Both the position numbers and the translations under genes were made by a program. Below, one piece after another: positions 21,118 through 33,059 of a stretch of DNA of 64,000 nucleotides. This DNA is from Talpa occidentalis (Eukaryota > Chordata > Mammalia > Eulipotyphla > Talpidae): the NCBI RefSeq assembly GCF_014898055.3, contig NW_023601433.1, positions 17,904,141-17,968,140 of the forward strand. The letters are read 5' to 3'. Positions within the stretch are counted from its first letter, which is position 1. Each line of letters starts with the position of its first letter. The notes beneath the pieces were generated by a model that saw only the letters and a list, made by a program, of their open reading frames with translations, made no database searches and was not told the DNA's origin.

Positions 21118-22834
21118 CAAAGAGCAAATTAGAGTCTTTGGGATAGCAAAAGAACAACACACTATTTCAAGAGGAGAGGGAGAGGGAGGAGGTTAAGTCA
21201 CATGCCATGGTAACAGGCAGAGCTGCAGCTACGGTGGATAATGATGATGAGGATGGTGATGGTAATGGTGATGATGATGATGATGCAGGAGCTGGCCAGG
21301 TGTAGCAGGTCTGCACCTGCTCACCACTCTTCATATCCAGTTATTTAGATAGTTACTTGTTTCACATAGTTGTGATCATGTTATACAAACAATGCTATAT
21401 CAGTTTTTCATTTAACAGGGTGCTATGTTCTAATGCATTCACCATCCTGGGAGGGAGGGAGTCTAGGAATGCCAGACTGCCTTCCAGCCCTTTCAACTTG
21501 AAAGCAGCAGAGTCCACAGTGTATCTCTCCTTTAAAGGCTCCCAAGATGGCCGCTCTGCTCTGCTCCCTTCCCCGCAGCCCCCTCGCTTGGGCCCCAAAG
21601 GGACCCTAGTTGAGACCAGGAGCCCTTGCAAGCTTGCCTGCCATGCTGCTTCAGGGCTCACTGTCTGGGCAGCTCCATCCTAACAGATGTTAATAATTTC
21701 TACTTGATTTTCTCCTGATGAGGATTAAATGCATGGCTCTACCTATGTGTTAACAATTCTAGATAGTTTAATTTATATCTTGATTTATTTTTATTCTAAC
21801 TCATCAGACAATGGTATGTCAGATGATCTTGGGAAAATCAGGGGCAGAGGCAAAGTCAGGTTCATCTAGCAGTTGCTGACAGCAAAAGCCAGGCAGCCAG
21901 GCATTCAACACCAGGGAGACTCATGGCCCAGTATTTTTCTTCCACCTCCTTATCACCTCCAGAGGCGCTGAAAGCCAGTTATCAGAGATCAAGGATTTGG
22001 TCTTGTTGTTCATGATTAACACAAAAATTTTATAAGTAAGTGACCAACTTAAAATACATCAACTTGTAGGGAAGCTTGTTCATAATTTAGCCTGAGTTCC
22101 AAAAGGGGTGTATGGGACTGGAGTGGTGACGCAGTAGGAACTGTGGAAAGGTTGAGCAGCAGGTGGATGACAGGCAGGAGGAAGCAGGGGCTAGGGGTTC
22201 AGACTGCAGTGATGGAAGCAGCAGTCTGGAATGTTCATGGGAGGAATTCACGGGACACAGGCCAGGAAAACACATTTTTACTTGCTCTGTTTCCATTTTG
22301 CATCTCCTCTGTTGTCAATTTTGTTTTGTTTTTTATTTCGTTGGTCTAGATTAAAATATGTATTAAGTTATAGTAGTCTTATTTACTCTATTCCATGATT
22401 TTTCTTATTGTATTTCTCGCATTTGTACTTTTCTCAATGAAATTTTCAGGAGTAGTCTGTTTTGCTGGGGAGTTTTGTTACCAAAGGAATCCCCTTGGAA
22501 TGCATTTGTTAATTTAAATTATATTCTGGTTTCTAATATTTTCATTCATAAATCATTACTTTCTTATTTCTGATATCCTTGGGATTGGATTATTTTCCTT
22601 TCTGAAATCTGCATTGAGCATTTAATGATTTAACAACCAAATCACTGTGCAGTTTCTTGAGATTGGCCATCTTCTGTGGCCTCCCCAGAACTGGAAGCTC
22701 AGGACTGGGAGGGACAAAGGGCAGGTTTCTGCTAATTTGCATCCCAGACGCTTAAAGTTTAAAGTAGCTCATAATATCAACCCCCTTAGCTACAATGATT
22801 TCCTTTGCAAACTTCAGTCACTTTGAAATTGCCT
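21118..22834. other. Intergenic, with (GAT)n tract
   Basis: A degenerate (GAT)n repeat lies at about 21237-21285. A short GC-richer stretch at 21535-21680 is open in two opposing frames without a domain. Nothing else was recognised. Confidence 0.4.
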
Positions 22835-22862
22835 TCTTTTGTAATTTTATTTTATTTTATTT

Positions 22863-23099
22863 TAGATTTATTTATTTATTTATACAAGCATTGGGTACAG
22901 TCAGAAGCGCAGGAGGGTGAGAGAATTCACCAGCGCCAGAGTGGGGAACAGAACAGGCAGACTGACAAAATACACTGCTGAGGGGAGCAGTGGGCAAGGC
23001 AGGAGAGGTCTGTCGCGCCATGTGGGACCCTCGCTGGTGGCCAGGAATTGAACCTGTGCTGCAGCCTGTGCTCAACAGCTGTGCCACCAGGGGAGGCCC
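22863..23099 (-). repeat. SINE, variant subfamily, with duplication
   Basis: Flanks TCTTTTGTAATTTTA at 22835-22849 and 23100-23114 are identical. The 3' end reads ACAAGCATTGGGTACAGTCA when viewed on +, the variant tail shared with the copies at 29755, 48876 and 61176. Confidence 0.93.
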
Positions 23100-23239
23100 T
23101 CTTTTGTAATTTTAAAGACAATCTTGCTTTATATTCTCTGCCTCCTTTCTATAATCTCATCCAAAGGCTGTACCCGATACTGACTGTGCCTTGGGCTGGT
23201 TTGTACTTCTCACTGAAGTGTTGCAGGCAGGACATTCTA

Positions 23240-23450
23240 TAATGATAGAAAGCAGAGACCCTGTACATAAGTAATTGTGGGTTCACATTTCAGTTCTGCT
23301 ATCGCTGCCTCGTATGACCTCTGTCAGCCCATTTGACCCACATGCCAGTCTCTTCACCTATTAAATGGGTAATGATAGCACCAGTCCCCAAGAGCAGTCG
23401 TGAGCATTAAAGGAGATGATGCATGTCAAAGACTGGTCACTTAAAATAAT
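23240..23450 (+). repeat. MIR SINE
   Basis: It shows GGGTTCACATTTCAGTTCTG, CAGTCTCTTCACCTATTAAA and GAGCATTAAAGGAGATGATG in MIR order. Confidence 0.7.
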
Positions 23451-23534
23451 ATTACTAATCTAATTTGTGACGCCTTTTTATAGGACTTACATACAGATTT
23501 TTAAATGTCATGTACACCCTATGACTAAGACAGG

Positions 23535-23640
23535 ACAGTTATTATTTTTGGTTCACAATGAGGAATATGAGACACAAAGAGATCAAGGGCAATTTCTGTG
23601 GATTAATGATAAGAGTTTGAGATTCCCAGTGTGCTTTTTT
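23535..23640 (-). repeat. MIR SINE, opposite strand
   Basis: Reverse MIR phrases are visible: CAGTTATTATTTTTGGTTCA, ATGAGGAATATGAGACACAA and AGATCAAGGGCAATTTC. It lies about 90 bp from the + strand MIR. Confidence 0.5.
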
Positions 23641-24395
23641 CTGAAAGGTAGTTTAGCTTTTAGCGAAAAATAAGAAATAATGTTTTTTCTCTCCACTTCT
23701 TATAGTATACACATTACTCTCCTTCTCTTTATTTTTCAGGGTCTTTATCCTCCCACTAAAATCTTTTACAGAGAAGGCTTAGAGTATTCTGTCTCACAGC
23801 AGGCATTTGTATCCTATCAATGAATTACTAGACCTGGCCATGGTTATTTCCTTTGCTGGCGTATTTCTCTTTCTGAACCCTCTGTCTCCTTACCTTTTAG
23901 CCAAGGTCTGGGTAACCCTTCAGAGCAGGGTGCATAATCTTACCTGTTCCTTCTTTTCCAAAGATAAAATTATTCTAGTTCCTAAGGTTTGTGTACTTTC
24001 ATTAAACATGTGCCTGAGTAAACAAAAGTTTCCATTTTCTGATTCTCCAACTGAAAGTTTTATTTGTGCCAGGAATAAATTATAAAGGCTTGCTTTGTAA
24101 TTCTGATTTTAAGGACACCCAGATAGTGGGAGGTCTAGAGGGTTCTCCATGTCACTGAGATTCTCTTGTATATATTTTTTTCTGTCAGTTACTCCCTGGA
24201 AGGTGTGAGTTTCTAGTAACTTTCAGGCGCCCATGCCCACACCTTTCCACTTGTATGTGTCCTTAATACTGTCTCACAGAGAAGAGTAGCTTTTCCTGCA
24301 AGTTTAGCATTCTGTGCAAATGGATGGCGGTGGACAATTGCCCACAGTCACCACTCTCTCCTCTATTTTTGGTGCATATTCTAAAAGACTGCTCG
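23641..24395. other. Intergenic sequence
   Basis: The 23740-24080 stretch is pyrimidine-rich and may be an old LINE remnant. A 92-codon ORF at 23807 has no recognisable domain. Confidence 0.35.
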
Positions 24396-24670
24396 GGGCC
24401 TCCCTGGTGGTGCAGGGGTTAAAGTCTCAGCACTATTAAGCTATTGGCAGCCACTGTAGCAAAAGTTCCATCCTGGCCATGGAGCTGACTCACATGGTGC
24501 AACAGACCTCTCCTGACTCGCCCGCTGCTCCCCTCAGCAGTGTATTTCAGTCAGTCTGCCTGTTCTGCTCCCCACTCTGTCTCTGGTGAATCCTCTTAGG
24601 CCCCCCATATTTCTGGCCTATACCCCAGTTCTTGAATGTGTAAATAAATAAAAAATAAATCTTTAAAATT
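24396..24670 (+). repeat. Full-length SINE
   Basis: The head reads GGGCCTCCCTGGTGGTGCAG. Flanks AAAAGACTGCTC and AAAATTACTGATC may be a decayed duplication. Confidence 0.9.
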
Positions 24671-25240
24671 ACTGATCAGCCACTTGAACACACTTAAAAT
24701 GTACATATATTGCTATTTTAACTACCTGGAATAAAAGTTAAACTTTTCACTGTAAATTTCTCTGTTAATCATGGGCAGATAAGTTTGGGGAGGAACTTGA
24801 GTCTAACTTTTATTGTAATAAAACAGTAGCATTCTTTTCTTTTGTCCCCACATGGCTGAAATCCACATCAGTTTGAATTTCATGTGAAGCAGAAGTTCAA
24901 TTTCATTATCTGAACAGAGCAACTTGATCTCACTGTGGGAACCTCATTAATTTCTAGTGGAAAACAATCAGCTCAGAAAAGGATGGGTGGGATTCTGTCT
25001 TCCTCTTTTTCCTGTAAATTAGAGGAAAAAGAGCTTTGGCTGAAAGATGGCTTGGCAAGAGGTTTGACTCTCCAAAGGAAACCCCCTTTGAAGGGCAGAT
25101 AGGTTAGGACCGCCCAGAAAAGGAGGAGAGCAGCAGAGGGCTCCAGGCTGCATCCATCTGTGCCAAGTTTCTGCAACTGGCAGTGCTCACTGCTGTTTAG
25201 GCCACAGGACAGTTTCCATTAGGCTCACCTCTTCCAGCTT
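24671..25240. other. Intergenic sequence
   Basis: No gene or confident repeat was recognised. Confidence 0.4.
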
Positions 25241-26035
25241 CTAGCAGAGTATGAGAGTTCCATTTACTCCACTTTCTCTCCAACACTTGGTATGGTCCGC
25301 GTCATCCATTTTAGTTATTCCCATGGTGTGTGGTGGCATCACATTGTGCTTTTAATTTCCATTTTAATGAAAATTTAATGTGTTTGTTTGCCATTTATAT
25401 ATGGTGAAGTGTCTCTTCAACTCTTCTGCCCATTTAAAAAATTGAATTATTATTAATTTTCTTACTGAGTTTTAAAGCATTCCTTACAGAGCTTGAATTT
25501 ATATAAGCCCATCATCAGATATATGATTCACAAGTGTTTTTTCTTAGTTTGAGTTTTGCCTTCTTATTATAATATCAATGTCTTTCAAAGAGTAGAAGGT
25601 CTTCATTTTGACGAAGTTCAATTTTTCAGTTTTTTAAATTTTGGATTATATCTAAGAAATCTTTGCTCAACACATTGTCCAAAAGATTTTTCTCCTAGTT
25701 TTCTTTCAGAAATGTAATAGTTTTATATTTAGGTCTATGTTGTGTTTTGAAGGAATTTTTAGATGAGGCATGAAGTATGAATCGAAGTCAATTTTTTATT
25801 GTTACTCAATTATTCCTGCATCTTTTGCTGGGAAAAAAAAAAAAACTTCTTGAACGAAATTGCCATTGTACTTTGTGGAAAATCAATGGACCCTGTATGT
25901 GTGACTTTTTATTTAGATTGTCACTATTCAGTTCTACTGATCTATTTGTCAGATTCTGCTCTATTTTTACTCTTGAGTTTGTGTCTTTTGCTTTAACAAA
26001 ATTCCAATATAAAATAACATGATAGTGACTTTATT
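25240..26035 (-). repeat. Old L1 ORF2 fragment
   Basis: Read in reverse it follows L1 ORF2. On + the phrases are TGCCATTTATATATGGTGAA, AAGCCCATCATCAGATATAT, CTAAGAAATCTTTGCTCAA, GGAAAATCAATGGACCCTGT and TTCTACTGATCTATTTGTCA. All frames are broken. Confidence 0.8.
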
Positions 26036-28190
26036 CTTTTTAACTAGAAAAATAGTTTTATTGGTTCACTGAAACATTTATGACTGAGTTTGTCAATAAA
26101 GAGTTTTTTAGCCTGGGCTTCAAAGATTTAAAACTTTCTCAGTTTTCATTACATGTTTAATGTACACCATCTCATTGTACACATTACCAAATAATGTCTT
26201 CAATGTATAATATTAGGGGTTGTTAATATTTTTATTAATTCTTTTCTGCTTTGAAAGAATGGATGTCTTGTAAAGGCACATCCCTGGATGTTGAAAAGGA
26301 AGAGGAGAGAGAGAGCTTATCTGAGTAATTGGACATCAACAACATGATGCAACCAAATCGCCCTTCTATATGGTTAGTCCTTCATATTGTTTTATTTGTG
26401 CAGTTCATGGTAATTTAAAAAATAGCATGGTAATGCTTTTGCTGTACCAAAAGCTGATTTGAGAAAAATTAGGACACATACATTTTACATATATGTTGTT
26501 GCTACAGCTTCACATGTTTCAAAATAGGAACAACTGAGGAAAATAGGTCTTTTTCTACTTATAATTGATATGCATATGACCATGGGCAATCTAGGCCTGT
26601 TTCCATGTCCATAAAGTGGGAAAAATTCCACTGGTAATACAGAGATAGTGTGAGAATACATGATTTGTCACATGCAGGAGGGAGAAGTTGTGCAACGATG
26701 CAGTGCATTTCTATGGAGTTTGCCTGTTTTTAAAGACTTTCCAAATTGTTCTGACACTTTAAATCTCTCAGTGGGACCAAAAGTGATTTTGTGACTTTCA
26801 AGGGCAAGAAAAAAATTGGAATAATGAATGTAAAGATTGGAAAATAAGTGTCTAAGTGACAGTCTCCTTTATTGTAATAATACATGACATATGTGTTTCT
26901 GTGAGTTCTTTACTAAGTTAAATTCTGCTAGACTCATGAATAATTACCTGGTAGGACTTAAATGGTTTATGGAAAAGATAATATGACTGCATGTTATAAT
27001 CACAATGACTACATTCTTTTATAATCTATTTTTACAAAAGTAAAATATGCTACCTATTTGGGGGGAACGGTGATATGAAGGCTAACTTGTATCTGTTCTG
27101 AGAGATCTGAGGATGGTAGGGAGGCATTTGGCAGAGGAAGAAGGGATGAAACTCGAGAGAAAAGATCTGGAAACTTTGGGGATGGCGACAGTGTGTAAAG
27201 TGCAGGAAGGCAGGAGTGGGCTCACCACGGGAGGGAAAGGTGTTGAGAAATAGGCCAGTCACAGAGGAAATGATGCAGAGATGAACGGGGAAGAATGTGT
27301 ATTAACAGAGAGTAGTAAAGGTTAGAGGAAATAATTCTAGTCTGGTGTCTGCTGCTTTCATTATGGTCCCAGCTGGATGAAAGGAATGCAACAGATGTTA
27401 AAAAAAAAAAAAAAAGAAACTGGAAAATGGGACAAACCGTGGGACTGTTCAAAGACAATTTGTTGTTTATAGTGAGTTCCCAAGAGGTCAGTTGCAGAAA
27501 TCCAATCATAAGATCCATGGACTGGTTCCAAGAGGCAGTTTCACAAGGCTCACAGAGTCAGGCATGAAAGGGGAAGAATTTAAGGAAAGGTGGATTCATG
27601 ATCTATTAATTCAGGACTCTAAAAGACAGAAACTTGCTGGTCAAACAGTCACAATGCCAGCAGACAGGCCAAGGACAGAGACTGAGATTTCTTTTTTATT
27701 CCTCACATACGAAATGGTTGCTAGAGATTATATAGTTATGCAGAGTAGTGAAAGTAAGAATCAAGCAAGAGGCAGCTCATTAAGTATCAATTAACTTCAT
27801 GTAAATCTACTGGTTTGACAGAAGCTGGGGTGAAACTCACCTGGGACTGGGTTTGGATCTGAAGCTACTCAGGGTTTTCTCACTGTCCAACAGGATGAAT
27901 GCTGTAGGAATGCTGTAGGAACCACTAGCTGATGATGTGTCTTGGGCTAAGAAGCTGCAAATAGAGTAAAGTTCTCTAGCATAGATCAGTAGCATTCTTT
28001 GTTAGAAACCATCAAATTGGCTAACTCCTTAAGATCTGTCTATTCCTACACTTCTCTGGTGTCCTCAAGGTTTTTGTCTGGAAAGAGAAATGATGGTACT
28101 TAACCCCCAAAACCCCATAGCCCCCCACCATGTGTTTTTGGGAAGACTGAGATTATGAAATAAAGCATTTGGCACATACTAGGACCTCAA
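26036..28190. other. AT-rich intergenic sequence, longest stretch without a recognised repeat
   Basis: About 2.1 kb has no recognisable repeat, apart from a 17-A run near 27399-27415, and no gene. It could include conserved non-coding elements; alignment is needed to tell. Confidence 0.35.
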
Positions 28191-28199
28191 TATGCATTA

Positions 28200-28325
28200 A
28201 ACTGTGAGCTCACAGGGACTTTTCGGGTGATTTGCCTTTGAATATCCAGCGCCCAATTCAGCAGCTGGCAAATAATAGGCATTCAGTACATATTTACAGA
28301 ATGGAGGAATAAATGAATGACCCTT
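28200..28325 (+). repeat. L2 LINE 3' end
   Basis: It shows the L2 terminus: AGCGCCCAATTCAGCAGCTG, CAAATAATAGGCATTCAGTA and the terminal AATAAATGAATGA. Confidence 0.65.
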
Positions 28326-28385
28326 GACACTCATCAGTAAAGGTCAGGTCTTAAACATTATTTTAGGTTGTTGTAGCAGGCTTCT

Positions 28386-28638
28386 TTTTTTTTTTTTTTA
28401 AAGATTTATTTATTCATACAAGCACCAGGGTACAGGCCAGATGCGCGGGAGGATGAGAGGATTCACCAGAGATAGAGTGGGGAGCAGAACAGGCAGACTG
28501 AAGAAGTACACCACTGAGGGGAGCAGCGGGCGAGACAGGAGAGGTCTGCTGCGCCTTGTGGGATTCTCGCTGGCCGGCAGGGATAGAACCCGCCCTGCAG
28601 AGGCTGCAGACAGCTTCACAGTGCGGCACTCAACTGCC
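28386..28638 (-). repeat. SINE, slightly 5' truncated
   Basis: Flanks TGTAGCAGGCTTCTT (28373) and TATAGCAGTCATCTT (28639) look like a decayed duplication. The last bases of the head (CACCACCAGGGAGGCCC when read on +) are missing. Confidence 0.88.
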
Positions 28639-28644
28639 TATAGC

Positions 28645-28870
28645 AGTCATCTTAGAGTTGTTTTGTCTCCATTCTTGCATCTCTCTAATCTGTTTTCCAG
28701 AACAACACCAGAGTTTTCTAAAACACAAATCTGGTCCTGTCATTTTTTGACTGACTCTTAAGAGGCTCCCCATAGCACCCCAGAAATAACAGTCTCTTTA
28801 GCATGACTTAGAAGACCTTTCAGTCTTGGCCCACATTTTACTTCTCTCTTTTCAAAAAGAGCTATAAATC
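28645..28870 (+). repeat. L2 LINE fragment
   Basis: It contains TTAAGAGGCTCCCCATAGCA, CAGAAATAACAGTCTCTTTA and AGACCTTTCAGTCTTGGCCC, in the order of the L2 pre-3' region. It is separate from the L2 end at 28200. Confidence 0.65.
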
Positions 28871-29740
28871 TTAAGATGCCTTACCACATGTTAATTCTTC
28901 CTTGTTAGGGCATATTGATTAGGAATTGAATTTTGCTGCCTGTAACACAAACCTAATTACATTGGCATTAAGTTTTTCTTTTTTTTTCCCTCACAGAATA
29001 AGAAATCTGGAAGTGGATGGTCCAGAATTTGCTGAGCTGTTAAGTGTTTAAATAGACCCACATTCCTGCTAGTCTCCCATTCACCACTGAGAGCTGTAAC
29101 CATTTATGTCAACAGTGTTAACTGTTAGGATTGAGAACTGGGACCACCTGTATCAACTGTAGGTTAAAAAGTGAGAATTTGGAAACAGAGACAGGATGTG
29201 GGAATGCCCAAATAAGCACGGCTTAGTTGTCCTAGAAATTCTGGAAAGGAAAGACTATTACCAATAAGTAACGGTGCTATTGCTTAGGAAGTTCCTCTGC
29301 CTCCGGACATCTGAGGCAATAGTTTGCTCACCCTGGCAAACACCTCATTTTATACAGGAGTTCACTTATGATTCAGGCTAAGACTCACTCACTAAGGCCA
29401 TGTAGTTCTTTTCTGCAACAAGTTCTTAATACACTCAGTATCACTTTTTCTTTTTACAGGTCATGATATTTGGGGGATTTCAATACTATCCTTTGCTTGC
29501 AGCTCTTGTCCTTTCTTTGGAGATAACATAGCTTTTATTCCAGGCTCAGTGAAATGGAGGGGGATGAAGGGTAAACATCACATGCTAACTCAGTCTTACC
29601 TTATTGATGATTTGGATTGTTAACGATGAGGATGCCAACACCACTTTGCAAATAGGAAAACCAAGAGATTGATTTCTCTGTTCTATAAAACCATACTTAG
29701 GCTAGGATGAGTCTTCTTAAATCAGTAATTACAACTTGTT
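28871..29740. other. Intergenic, possible old transposon remnant
   Basis: The 28910-29110 stretch (ATTTTGCTGCCTGTAACACA) has the flavour of an ancient mammalian interspersed repeat, but I cannot assign it. No gene is seen. Confidence 0.35.
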
Positions 29741-29754
29741 TTTTGTGTTCTCTT

Positions 29755-30051
29755 TTTTTTTTTCTTTAAATAGAGGCATGTTTTATTTATTTATTTGTTT
29801 GTTTGTTTATACATGCACTGGGTACAGTCAGAAGCGCGGGAGGGTGAGAGAATTCACCAGAGCGGGGAGCAGAGCAGGCAGAAGGACCGAGGTACACTGC
29901 TGAGGGGAGCAGCGGGCGGCAGGAGAGGTCTGCGCGCCATGTGGGACCCTCCTCTGGTGGCCGGGGAGCAGCCGGGGATCGAACCGGCGCTGCAGAGGCC
30001 ACGGGCAGCTTCGCAACCCAGCGCTCAACCGCTGCGCCACCGGGGAGGCCC
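29755..30051 (-). repeat. SINE, young-looking variant subfamily
   Basis: Identical 14-bp flanks TTTTGTGTTCTCTT lie at 29741 and 30052. It has a GC-rich head (CGCTGCGCCACCGGGGAGGCCC on +) and an insert CCTCCTCTGGTGGCCGGGG absent from most other copies. The intact flanks and retained CpGs suggest recent insertion. It is closely similar to the copy at 61176. Confidence 0.94.
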
Positions 30052-30065
30052 TTTTGTGTTCTCTT

Positions 30066-31190
30066 AATGCATCATGGAGGGCTTGCACTTCTAGTTTGCA
30101 TTCAGAAAGACTGTTCAATGACAAAAATCTGGAGGCAGTGAAATACCTTATGTTGTGGTGTTTAGATTGGATCTACGGAAAATAGCTACTGATAACCATA
30201 ATATTTGCAACAGTTATGACAATATGTCTCCTAAGCAATCCCTCACTGGGATGGACTCCATGATTTCATAACAGCTGCAGAAATGTTGGCTGCTACCTTT
30301 GCAGTGCCATTCTGCTCAAGGCAAGAATTCCTCAAGTTGCAGGATTTCTTCTCTGCTAGGGGACCCCTGGGCTGGGCCTGGCCATGGTACCCAGATACCA
30401 CATAGTGTCTAATAAAGAACAAGAGAGCGTGGAGGAGACTCCCTATCTCTGGCCAAGATAGAGCTTGCTTTTCAGACTTCACTAAACCTATCATCAGGAA
30501 AAAAGAAATGGAGGGAACTAACTCCATGGAATGTGGATGCCACAGAACTTTGAATTCTTATTTGTGGCTTAGTGAGCCACAAATGTTTATAAAGAACACA
30601 TTTGTTTTTTCAGTTTCGGATCTAGCATGTGTTCACTGCAGAAATCTGTATTGTATAGATTGCTGTCAACAAGCCCATCCACACCCTCTACTAGATTATC
30701 CTCTCAGATAATTTCCAATGCATTTGCAAATATATATACATATATAAACAAACCTAAAATGGCTATTAAAGAAATGATGAGACATAAAATTTCAAAAAAA
30801 TCGATTTTTCTATTATTAGTTTGTAGAGCTTTTTCCTTGTCAATACCTATATTTCAAATATTCTTTTCAACCACTTCAGTTTCTATTGCTAAATGCACTG
30901 TAATCTGCTTAACTCAATCTGCTCTCTAAGTTGTTTTTTTCCCCTTTACTGTCTTTTTCTTCCTCCCCCCTTTTGCTGTTGTTATAAGCAATCCTATAAT
31001 AAATTTCTTTTATCCTAAGATTAGTTGCTAATAATTTTCATTATTTCAAAGTTTGCCAATGTGATCATTGAAGCATGGTTTTTATTGTTGGCATTTTTTA
31101 TTATTGCAATTTTTATTGTTGGCATTTCCTTAATATCAATGAGTTGGAACGTATTTTAGTCTACTGATCATTTATTTTTCTTCTTTGAAT
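30066..31190. other. Intergenic sequence
   Basis: It contains an AT-rich ATATATACATATATAAAC run near 30731. The right end may be an old LINE fragment. No gene is supported. Confidence 0.4.
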
Positions 31191-31194
31191 TGCT

Positions 31195-31445
31195 TAGATC
31201 TGTGTTGTCCAATATGACAGTCACTTGCCCAATGTAGCTACTGAGTATTTGAAACATGTTTAGGTTAAATTGAGATACACAAAAAATTTTAAAGATTTGC
31301 TACAAGAAAAAGAAAATGAAGTATTTCATTAATATTTTTATATTGAGAATCAATTGTTAAGCTTTCAGGAATTTTGTGAGCTGATTGTTAAACTTAGCCA
31401 TTATTGAAAATTAAATAATACAAGTTTATAATTAAATAGATTATA
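31195..31445 (-). mobile_element. hAT-like MER element, relative of the one at 15203
   Basis: It begins TGTGTTGTCCAATATGACAG, followed by AATGTAGCTACTGAGTATTT and GAAACATGTTTAGGTTAAAT. This is the reverse of the right end of the 15203 element. The far end is decayed. Confidence 0.55.
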
Positions 31446-31550
31446 TTAAAGCAAAGGTAATAAATGGCCAGAGCTCATTGTGTTGTAATTATTTTACTTA
31501 TCTTCAGGCTCCTGAAGTTATTGCTTTTGTTTCTCTATGATGGCAATTTT

Positions 31551-31826
31551 TTTTTTAAAGATTTATTTATTTATGCATAAAAGCGCTGGGGTACAGGCCA
31601 GAGATGTGGGGAGGGGGAGCAGGTGAGAGGATCCACCACAAACAGAGTGGGGAGCAGAACAGGCAGACTGACTGAAATACACTCCTGAGGGGAGCAATGG
31701 GTGAGACAGGAGAGGTCTGCTGCGTCATGTGGGTTAGCACCCTGACAGGGGATCGAACTCATGCTACAGAAGCTGCAGTTTGCTTCATAGTGTGGTGCTT
31801 AACCCCTTGTGCCACCAGGGAGGCCC
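31551..31826 (-). repeat. SINE with target-site duplication
   Basis: TGATGGCAATT flanks both ends (31538 and 31827). It is full length. Confidence 0.93.
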
Positions 31827-32110
31827 TGATGGCAATTCTTTTGAGTAGTTTGCTCCTTTATATCTCTTCCAGCCTCACATTCAGTGAGGTCACATTGGTA
31901 GCTAGGAAACTACTATGATGAGAGAATTTACACTATGGAAATCAGCAGAAGCTACAAATGAGAAGACTTACTATTTTGTTAGTTGTCTAGACTTAACAAA
32001 GCAATGGAAATGTTAATATTGAGCATTGAACTTAAAAAAAATCTTTCATATCTGTAGTCATTATATTGTGACTAGCACAAGAAGTTGAGGAATATGAAAA
32101 CAATTTTTCA

Positions 32111-32381
32111 AATTTTTTTTAAGATTTATTTATTTATGCATACAAGAACTGGGGTACAGTCAGAGGTGTGGTAGGGGGAGAAGATTTGCCAGAGACAGAG
32201 TGGGGAACAGAACAGACAGACTAACTGAAATACACTGTTGAGGGGAGCAGCAGGTGAGTCAGGAGAGATCTGCTGCGCCATGTGGGTTGCTCCCTGGCCG
32301 GCCGGGATCGAACTCGTGCTGCAGCAGCTACAGACAGCTTGATAGGTTGCATCTTAACCCCTTCCACCACCAGGGAGGCCC
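32111..32381 (-). repeat. SINE with short duplication
   Basis: CAATTTTTC occurs at 32101 and 32382. It is full length, with the GTTGCATCTTAACCCCTT promoter-region variant. Confidence 0.9.
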
Positions 32382-32390
32382 CAATTTTTC

Positions 32391-33059
32391 TGTTTAATAA
32401 GAAGTGGCTCATATCATTGGCTAAGTAATATAGCTTGGACAAGTTATTTCCCTTTTGCCATAGTCACTAATGTATACAAAAGTGCTAAACAAAATTCATG
32501 TTAGGACCTATACTCAGAGAACTGATTGTTTCACATGTATCATCACATCATTAATTTTAAAGCATTGAAATAATGAGACTCTTTTTCTTTCAAAAATTGC
32601 ATCTCAGTTTTTGTATCTACTGCATTGGTTAGGACTCCAGGACAACATGGACTAACAGCAGTATCACCTGACATTCTTGATTTGAACCTTATTTTAATGT
32701 TTCTATTTTTTCATTAAGAATGATATTTGCTCTGTGCTTCTGGTAGATACTAGTTAGAATTCTGCAATTTCATTTGAATACTTTCCTACATGCTAATAGG
32801 AAAATTCTGTGGTCTGTTCTTAGTAAAATTTCCTATTTTAAAAAAGATCCCATTTTCTACAATTCTCTCTTTTTTTCCCAAAATTTTATTACCATATGGA
32901 TTCCAGAGTCCTTGTAACATTTGGCCTAATGCCGTAGTTAAACAAAACACCTCTTTATGGCCTCTTGAAAAACTTGCCTATGCTCATTCTATCTCCTTGC
33001 CCGCCATTTCTCTTTTGCACATGCCATACATGTTTTTGCACGAAGGAAACCACTCCTAC
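32391..33059. other. AT-rich intergenic sequence
   Basis: No gene was recognised. The right part grades into the L2 element. Confidence 0.4.
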
